From CSSED10-109M sp964349455 (GTDB lineage Bacteria > Bacillota_I > Bacilli_A > RF39 > UBA660), in contig CAYGGG010000029.1 of the NCBI GenBank assembly GCA_964349455.1, positions 1 through 10,943 on the forward strand: a DNA stretch of 10,943 bases, given 5' to 3'. Below are positions 5,967-10,943 of the stretch, piece after piece. The notes under the pieces were generated by a model. The model made no database searches and was not told the origin of the DNA. It saw nothing but the letters and a program-made list of their open reading frames with translations. Position numbers and translations under genes: made by a program. Each line of letters opens with the position of its first letter. Positions within the stretch are counted from its first letter, which is position 1.

Positions 5967-8543
5967 ATGAATAAAAGAAAATTTTATTTGCAAAAAAGAG
6001 CATTCACTTTAATTGAATTGCTAGCTATAATCATAATTTTAGCAATTATTTTACTAATTGTAATGCCAATAGTTTTAAATGTAATCGGTGAGTCAAGAAA
6101 AAAAGCCTTTGAATCAAGTGCTTATGGACTTACAAAAACAGCTGAAAATTATTATATGGAAGCATCAATTACCAGTAGTATAAAGGAAACCGTTGTTTAT
6201 ACTTTTGTTGATGGAATTCAAAGTGTTGAACCCGATAGTTATGAAATTCTTGAGTTTAGTGGTGAACCACCAGTAAGTGGTCAAATTAAAATTAATATTG
6301 ATGGTGATATTGAAATGGCAATTACTGATGGGATATGGTGTGCTATAAAAGAAAAAACGAAACGGAAAATAAATGAATTGGTTCAATATGATGAAAATTG
6401 TAAATTAACGGATGAGTTAGGTCAAGAAGAAGAAGAAGTAGAGGAAGTATATTTTGAGGATGTCATTGTTGCATGTTTAATTGATAGTTCGCAATGTGAA
6501 GGAGTTGATATTCCAGCTGCTTATATAGCTACAGTTGGGACATGGATTCCGGTTGCAAACGCTAATGAATTAAATAATATTCGCCTTGCTGAAACAAATG
6601 TTTTTGGGACGGGGACAGTTTGGCAAGGAGAGTATGTGGGAGGTTTAAATAAGAGATATTTACAAGTAAAACATATTGATATGTCAGAATATGAAAACTG
6701 GCAACCAATTGGAAATAGCTCGATTGCATTTACAGGAAGTTATTTTGGAAATCATTATATTATTAATAACTTAACTGTTAATCGCTCTGACGAAGATAAT
6801 GTTGGTTTTTTTGGTGTTATGAGTTCTGGCGATTTGTTTGGATTGAGAATAAATAATGTCAATATTGTAGGTCGTAGTTTTACTGGAGCAATTATTGGTC
6901 GGGTTTCGGGAACAGCCGTGAAAGTAAATAATTGTCGTGCCTCAGGAGATATCAAAGGAACTACTAATACGGGTGGAGTTGCAGGCCAAATGTGGAATAA
7001 TTCAGATATGCAAACTCAACTTGTTTTTGCTGGTACGGTTAATGGAACCGATAGCGTGGGTGGATTAGTTGGCTTACTAGCTTCAAATGCGCATATTTCG
7101 CATTCATATTCAATTGGAACGGTTTATGCTACTGGTTTAACAGGGGGGTTAGTTGGGAGAACAGGATCTGGTGGGAAACTGTCTAATTGTTATTCACGAG
7201 TTAACATTTATAGTACTGGAACAGTAGGGGGGTTAATTGGGCAACATTATAATAGTCGTATAACCAATTGTTATGCGGCAAACACGCAAGATCGTGGTGG
7301 TGGATTAGTTGGATCTCAGTATTTAGGAACATTAACAGTAATAAATTCTTATTGGGACCGTGAACTCTCACTTACTACGGGGACCTATGGTGGATTAGGG
7401 ACTTCTAAGACAACATTAGAATTAAAAAATATTGAAAACTTTGAGAATTGGGATTTTGATAATACTTGGTATATTGATGAAAATCGAAATGAAGGATACC
7501 CTTTTAACATAATCTATCCAAAAGAATTATATATTGGGTTTATTCCAGTTGCAAATGCTGATGAATTAAATAGAATAAGATTTTCTGAAAATAATCTGTT
7601 TGGATTGGGAACTGATTTAGAAGGTGAATACCTTGGGGGACTAGACAAAAGGTATATTCAAATGAACAATATTGATTTAAGTGATTATTCAAATTGGCAA
7701 CCAATTGGTGATACAACTAATCGTTTTACAGGGTTTTATTGGGGCAATAATTATAGTATTAATGATTTAACTATTAATCGGCCTACTGAAGATAATATTG
7801 CGTTATTTGGTGTTTTAAATCGGGGGCGAATTTATGATTTAAAATTATTTAATACAAATATTGTTGGTCGTGATGGTGTGGGTAGCCTTCTGGGACAATC
7901 TTTATCTACTACAGTTAGAATTGATAATTGTCATGCGGAGGGAACCGTACAAGGAAGAACAAGAGTGGGTGGATTAGCGGGTCAAATATGGAATAATACT
8001 GATACCCAAAGTCAGTTATCATTTATTGGTAATGTTTCAGGAACGACTGATAATAGCGGAATATTAATTGGTTTTCTTGCATCAAGTACCAGAATAAGTG
8101 ACTGTTATGCAATTGGTAACGTTGTTGGGGGTAGTAATAGTGGTAGTATTGCTGGGACAGGGGGACTAGCGGGAGCAAATGGCAGCGGGGCGAGAATTAC
8201 TAATTGTTATGTAAGAGGGAGCATTCATGGAGGAAATAACAATACTGGCGGTTTGTTAGGAAAACATTATGGAAGTATAATAACTAACTCGTATGTTTCG
8301 GTTTCTCAAAATCGTGGTGGTGGTTTAATTGGTACACAGTATTTAAATTCACCTACAGTAGTTAATTCTTATTGGAATCAAGAATTGTCGGGAATTTTAA
8401 CAACATATGGTAATGCAGGTGAGGGGAAATCAACAAGCGCTTTAAAAAGTGAAGCTACTTTTATTGGTTGGGATTTTGATAATATTTGGAATATTGATGT
8501 AAATAAAAATAATGGTTATCCGTATTTGCGTTGGCAAGATTAA
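5967..8543 (+). CDS. Prepilin-type protein with two tandem GLUG beta-helix modules
   Basis: An 858-residue protein with a short basic leader (residues 1-12), then FTLIELLAIIIILAII from residue 13, the class III prepilin signature. Cleavage is expected after Ala12, putting the conserved Glu at mature position 5 (Glu17). Residues 13-37 form the hydrophobic helix that anchors prepilins in the membrane and packs pilus cores. A small pilin-like region follows, with Cys125 and Cys145 as a possible disulphide. Next comes an acidic linker (QEEEEVEEV, 153-161). From residue 193 to the end there are two copies of a module with WQPIG, FTG, GNNYSINDL-type turns and many GG(L/V)(V/I/A)G and NCYA motifs, the pattern of GLUG repeats that build right-handed beta-helices in surface adhesins. 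AAGGAG at 5954-5959 supports the start. It is probably exposed at the cell surface, perhaps as a pseudopilus tip or anchored adhesin. No pilus assembly gene is in the window, so that role is inference. Confidence 0.85.
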   Translation: MNKRKFYLQKRAFTLIELLAIIIILAIILLIVMPIVLNVIGESRKKAFESSAYGLTKTAENYYMEASITSSIKETVVYTFVDGIQSVEPDSYEILEFSGEPPVSGQIKINIDGDIEMAITDGIWCAIKEKTKRKINELVQYDENCKLTDELGQEEEEVEEVYFEDVIVACLIDSSQCEGVDIPAAYIATVGTWIPVANANELNNIRLAETNVFGTGTVWQGEYVGGLNKRYLQVKHIDMSEYENWQPIGNSSIAFTGSYFGNHYIINNLTVNRSDEDNVGFFGVMSSGDLFGLRINNVNIVGRSFTGAIIGRVSGTAVKVNNCRASGDIKGTTNTGGVAGQMWNNSDMQTQLVFAGTVNGTDSVGGLVGLLASNAHISHSYSIGTVYATGLTGGLVGRTGSGGKLSNCYSRVNIYSTGTVGGLIGQHYNSRITNCYAANTQDRGGGLVGSQYLGTLTVINSYWDRELSLTTGTYGGLGTSKTTLELKNIENFENWDFDNTWYIDENRNEGYPFNIIYPKELYIGFIPVANADELNRIRFSENNLFGLGTDLEGEYLGGLDKRYIQMNNIDLSDYSNWQPIGDTTNRFTGFYWGNNYSINDLTINRPTEDNIALFGVLNRGRIYDLKLFNTNIVGRDGVGSLLGQSLSTTVRIDNCHAEGTVQGRTRVGGLAGQIWNNTDTQSQLSFIGNVSGTTDNSGILIGFLASSTRISDCYAIGNVVGGSNSGSIAGTGGLAGANGSGARITNCYVRGSIHGGNNNTGGLLGKHYGSIITNSYVSVSQNRGGGLIGTQYLNSPTVVNSYWNQELSGILTTYGNAGEGKSTSALKSEATFIGWDFDNIWNIDVNKNNGYPYLRWQD
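6543..7505 (+). repeat. GLUG module, copy 1 of an in-gene tandem duplication
   Basis: Encodes residues 193-513 of the prepilin-type protein. It starts WIPVANANELNNIR, passes WQPIG and FTG, contains about five GGxxG turns and NCY motifs, and ends ENWDFDNTWYIDEN then GYPF. It pairs with copy 2 about 332 residues later. Over the first 56 aligned residues from IPVANA to WQPIG I count 37 identities by hand. Confidence 0.9.
7539..8525 (+). repeat. GLUG module, copy 2 of an in-gene tandem duplication
   Basis: Encodes residues 525-853. It starts FIPVANADELNRIR and ends IGWDFDNIWNIDVN then GYPY, in the same order as copy 1. The offset between copies grows from 332 to 340 residues, so copy 2 carries a net gain of eight residues, mostly in the Gly/Ser-rich stretch VVGGSNSGSIAGTGG. 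Identity is clear at protein level but DNA has diverged, so the duplication is not recent. Confidence 0.9.
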
Positions 8544-8570
8544 CTTCTTTTAAAAAACCATTTTTTAGTA

Positions 8571-8576
8571 TATAAT
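8571..8576 (+). promoter_or_regulatory. Candidate -10 box for the comN-rel unit
   Basis: TATAAT at 8571-8576 lies 21 bases before the start codon of the ComN-like gene. The -35 region at the right distance (8548-8553, TTTTAA) matches the consensus only weakly. A separate promoter is plausible because the 53-base gap after the prepilin gene is the only intergenic space before comN and rel; readthrough from the prepilin gene is also possible. Confidence 0.45.
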
Positions 8577-8596
8577 ATAATTATTGAGGTGATAAA

Positions 8597-8869
8597 ATGA
8601 ATTTAGAATTTAGTAGTCAAGAAGAACTATATCAGCGAGTTAAACCTGCACTTTATACAAAAAAATGTGAAATGATTCGAGAAGGGTATAGTTATATAAC
8701 CGAAGAAGATATCTGGAATTATTTTAAAGAAGAAAAATGGATAAATGCTAAAGCATTATTATTACATGATTTAGTCAATGATATTATTAATACTGATAGT
8801 TATCACATTGATCAATATTTTAAGTCAAAACTATCAAGAGAAAATCGAAAAATGTATTTTAATCAATAA
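8597..8869 (+). CDS. ComN-like post-transcriptional regulator
   Basis: A 90-residue soluble protein resembling the Bacillus ComN (YrzD) family, described as a post-transcriptional regulator that in B. subtilis affects comE competence mRNA and localises to septa and poles. Family-like features seen here are the N-terminal VKPALYTKKCEMIREGY (residues 15-31), TEEDIWNYFKEEKW (35-48) and LLLHDLVNDII (54-64), spaced as in that family. The start is fixed by GAGGTGA at 8586-8592, four bases before the ATG. The gene is followed after 13 bases by rel; in B. subtilis comN also lies a few genes from relA, which supports the assignment. Recognition is from memory of the family pattern, not from an alignment, so the gene symbol is withheld. 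Whether it acts on competence genes in this organism cannot be seen here. Confidence 0.7.
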   Translation: MNLEFSSQEELYQRVKPALYTKKCEMIREGYSYITEEDIWNYFKEEKWINAKALLLHDLVNDIINTDSYHIDQYFKSKLSRENRKMYFNQ

Positions 8870-8882
8870 AGAAGGTGAATGG

Positions 8883-10943
8883 ATGGAAGCGCTTGCCATA
8901 AAAACATATCAACAATTAGAAGATAAAATAAAAAAATATATGTGTGAAGAGGAAAAATTCACATTAATAAAAAAGGCATTCCAATATGCAAACGAAAAAC
9001 ATTTTGGAATGAAAAGATTAACGGGTGATGATTATATTATTCATCCGTTAAATGTTGCTGCTATTTTAACAACAATTAATGCTGACCTTGAAACAATTTG
9101 TGCAGCTTTATTACATGATGTTGTTGAAGATACTGAAGTAACAGAAGCAGAAATAGAAACTCAATTTGGAACTGAAATTGCTTCTTTAGTTAGCAGTTTA
9201 ACAAAAATTAATCGGTTAAATTTTAAATTAACAAGCCAGGCTTTAAACGCTAACTATCGTAAAATAATTGTTGGTCTTTCGCAAGATGTGCGAGTTATTA
9301 TTATTAAACTGGCTGATCGGTTACATAACATGCGTACATTATGGGTGTTAAATGAAAAACAACAAAAAGAAACAGCAAAAGAAACACTAGATATTTTAAT
9401 TCCAATTGCACATCGCTTAGGAATTTATCAAATCAAATCTGAATTAGAAGATTTGTCTTTACGCTATTTAAAACCGGAAATATATTTTTCAATTGTTGAA
9501 AACTTAAATAAAACAAAAAAAGAACGCGATGTTCTTGTAACCGAAATGATTGAGCAAGTATCAAAATTATTGTTAGAAAATGGGATTAAAAATAATGTAA
9601 AAGGTCGCGCTAAAAGTATTTTTAGTATTTATGAAAAATTAGATACGGGGCGTAAATTTAAAGAAATATATGATTTAATGGCATTACGAGTATTTGTTGA
9701 TACCGAAAATGAATGTTATCAATCACTAGGAGTCTTACATGCAAAATATAAACCAGTGCCAAAAAGGTTTAAAGATTTTATTGCAATGCCAAAAACAAAT
9801 ATGTATCAATCATTACATACAACTGTTTTTGGAATAAAAGGAAATATTTTTGAAATTCAAATCAGAACCCCAGAAATGGATGAAATCGCCGAAAAAGGAA
9901 TTGCTTCCCATTGGAATTATAAAGAAGGATGTCAAGGTAAATTACAATCTACTTTAGAACAAAAATTACAATTTTTCCGTTCAATTATTGAACTAAAAAA
10001 CGAAGAACTTGATGATGAACAATTTGTCAAATCAGTTCAAGAAGATGTCTTTAAAGATACAATTTATGTTTTTACTCCAAAAGGAGATGTAATTGAACTG
10101 CCCAATGGTTCAACGCCAATTGACTTTGCCTATAAAGTTCATAGTCAAGTAGGTGAAAAAATGGTGTCAGCAATTGTTAATAATAAAATAGTCTCTTTAA
10201 ATTATAAGTTAAACCATCAAGACATTATTAAAATTAATACTAATCCAAGTTCAATTGGACCTAGTCGTGAATGGATTAAAATGGCGAAAACAGCAAATGC
10301 AAAAAATAAAATAAGAGCATTTTTTGGCAAAACAGATAAACAAAGATATCATGAAAGAGGAATTGAATTAATTGCGAAAGAATTAAGAAGCCAGAAGATC
10401 GCAAATAGTGATTTTTTTGATGAAGAGCATATCGAGAAGTTATTAAAACAATTTAAATTAGCAAATCTAGAAGAATTATATATTGCAGTTGGTAGCAATA
10501 AAGTGCTGGCCAATCAATTGATTAAGGAAAATGAAAACGAAAAAAAAGAAGAATTAATTTTAAAAAGAGCTCAAAGTGATGATAAAACGAAAATTGTTTC
10601 AAAAAACGATATCATTGTTCATGGCATGGAAGATTTAAAAGTAAACATTGCTTCTTGTTGCACGCCGATTTATGGAGATGAAATATTGGGCTATATCACG
10701 AAAGGTTATGGAATTAATGTCCATCGTCTTCAATGTCCAAATGTCCAAGATGAAACTGATCGGGTAATTGATGTTAGTTGGAATAAACAAAATGATAAAA
10801 GATATCCAACTGTTTTAATGGTTTATGCAAGTAGTGATTATAATTTATTATTAGATATTATTGCTAAAACAACTAATTATAATATTTCAGTTCGGAATTT
10901 CAATGAAATGCAAAAAAAAGATGATTATATTTTTGAAATTACT
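8883..10943 (+). CDS. rel: Bifunctional (p)ppGpp synthetase/hydrolase, RelA/SpoT family (3' partial)
   Basis: Makes the stringent-response alarmone (p)ppGpp from ATP and GTP/GDP and also degrades it. The frame is open from ATG 8883 to the window edge (687 codons of a usual 730-740). The HD hydrolase domain keeps Arg45, His54, His78-Asp79, Glu82-Asp83, Asp145 and Asn149. The synthetase domain keeps GRAKS, Asp264 (YDLMALRV), RFKD (295-298), YQSLH (308-312) and Glu324 (EIQIRT). RFKD is the RXKD form typical of bifunctional Rel rather than the EXDD of synthesis-only RelA. A TGS domain starts near residue 394, the conserved Cys592-Cys593 (ASCCTP) and GYITKGYG mark the zinc-finger/RIS region, and an ACT domain is cut by the edge. 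AAGGTG at 8872-8877 sits five bases before the ATG, 13 bases after the comN-like stop. Both activities are expected. Confidence 0.96.
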   Translation, partial: MEALAIKTYQQLEDKIKKYMCEEEKFTLIKKAFQYANEKHFGMKRLTGDDYIIHPLNVAAILTTINADLETICAALLHDVVEDTEVTEAEIETQFGTEIASLVSSLTKINRLNFKLTSQALNANYRKIIVGLSQDVRVIIIKLADRLHNMRTLWVLNEKQQKETAKETLDILIPIAHRLGIYQIKSELEDLSLRYLKPEIYFSIVENLNKTKKERDVLVTEMIEQVSKLLLENGIKNNVKGRAKSIFSIYEKLDTGRKFKEIYDLMALRVFVDTENECYQSLGVLHAKYKPVPKRFKDFIAMPKTNMYQSLHTTVFGIKGNIFEIQIRTPEMDEIAEKGIASHWNYKEGCQGKLQSTLEQKLQFFRSIIELKNEELDDEQFVKSVQEDVFKDTIYVFTPKGDVIELPNGSTPIDFAYKVHSQVGEKMVSAIVNNKIVSLNYKLNHQDIIKINTNPSSIGPSREWIKMAKTANAKNKIRAFFGKTDKQRYHERGIELIAKELRSQKIANSDFFDEEHIEKLLKQFKLANLEELYIAVGSNKVLANQLIKENENEKKEELILKRAQSDDKTKIVSKNDIIVHGMEDLKVNIASCCTPIYGDEILGYITKGYGINVHRLQCPNVQDETDRVIDVSWNKQNDKRYPTVLMVYASSDYNLLLDIIAKTTNYNISVRNFNEMQKKDDYIFEIT

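Noticed and set aside
6543..8525. CRISPR or other short DNA repeat array in the GLUG region
   Set aside because: The periodicity is at protein level (GGxxG and NCY motifs) with diverged DNA. There are no identical direct repeats with regular spacers.
8551..8570. Terminator after the prepilin gene
   Set aside because: The AAAAAA/TTTTTT arms could pair, but the stem has no G:C pairs in its core and only a CCA loop. It would be too weak to call.
8879..8881. Alternative rel start at ATG 8879
   Set aside because: It is in a different frame from the Rel coding sequence and too close to the AAGGTG site. ATG 8883 is in frame at proper spacing.
1..10943. Mycoplasma genetic code (TGA as tryptophan)
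   Set aside because: TGA ends the recombinase, thymidine kinase and RsmD genes at the expected protein lengths. Conserved tryptophans are TGG.

Overview
The window is AT-rich DNA (about 30% GC by eye) from a low-GC Gram-positive-type bacterium. TGA ends several genes and tryptophan is written TGG, so the standard bacterial code applies and the Mycoplasma/Spiroplasma code does not. A ComN-like protein next to a bifunctional Rel, strong GGAGG-type ribosome sites, pyruvate phosphate dikinase and a type II thymidine kinase together suggest a member of the Bacilli. A deep lineage near Erysipelotrichia, Acholeplasma or the uncultured RF39-type gut bacteria fits best, but that placement is inference from gene content, not a phylogeny.

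Region 1 (1-5465, + strand) looks like one tightly packed operon. It holds a XerC/XerD-type tyrosine recombinase (5' end outside the window), thymidine kinase, pyruvate phosphate dikinase, a YitT-family membrane protein, the 16S rRNA methyltransferase RsmD, and a 48-residue conserved-looking small protein starting at GTG 5319. Neighbouring genes overlap or lie within a few bases, so translational coupling is likely. A hairpin at 5465-5490 closes the operon.

Region 2 (5484-5843, - strand) is a single HIT-family nucleotide hydrolase gene that converges on the operon and shares the hairpin as a two-way terminator. Its sigma-A-type promoter and the extended -10 promoter of the next gene lie back to back in the 123-base gap at 5844-5966.

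Region 3 (5967-8543, + strand) encodes an 858-residue protein. It begins as a type IV prepilin (class III leader, FTLIE motif) and then carries two tandem copies of a roughly 330-residue GLUG-type, probably beta-helical module. No pilin peptidase, ATPase or other pilus gene is in the window. This is the most unusual item here.

Region 4 (8544-10943, + strand) holds a ComN-like small regulator followed closely by rel, a bifunctional (p)ppGpp synthetase/hydrolase that runs off the right edge. All active-site motifs visible in both catalytic domains are intact.

Most of the window is ordinary housekeeping. The parts that deserve a second look are the GLUG prepilin, the 48-residue gene after rsmD, and the placement of a prepilin gene beside a competence-type regulator. 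No RNA genes, CRISPR arrays, insertion sequences or riboswitches were recognised.
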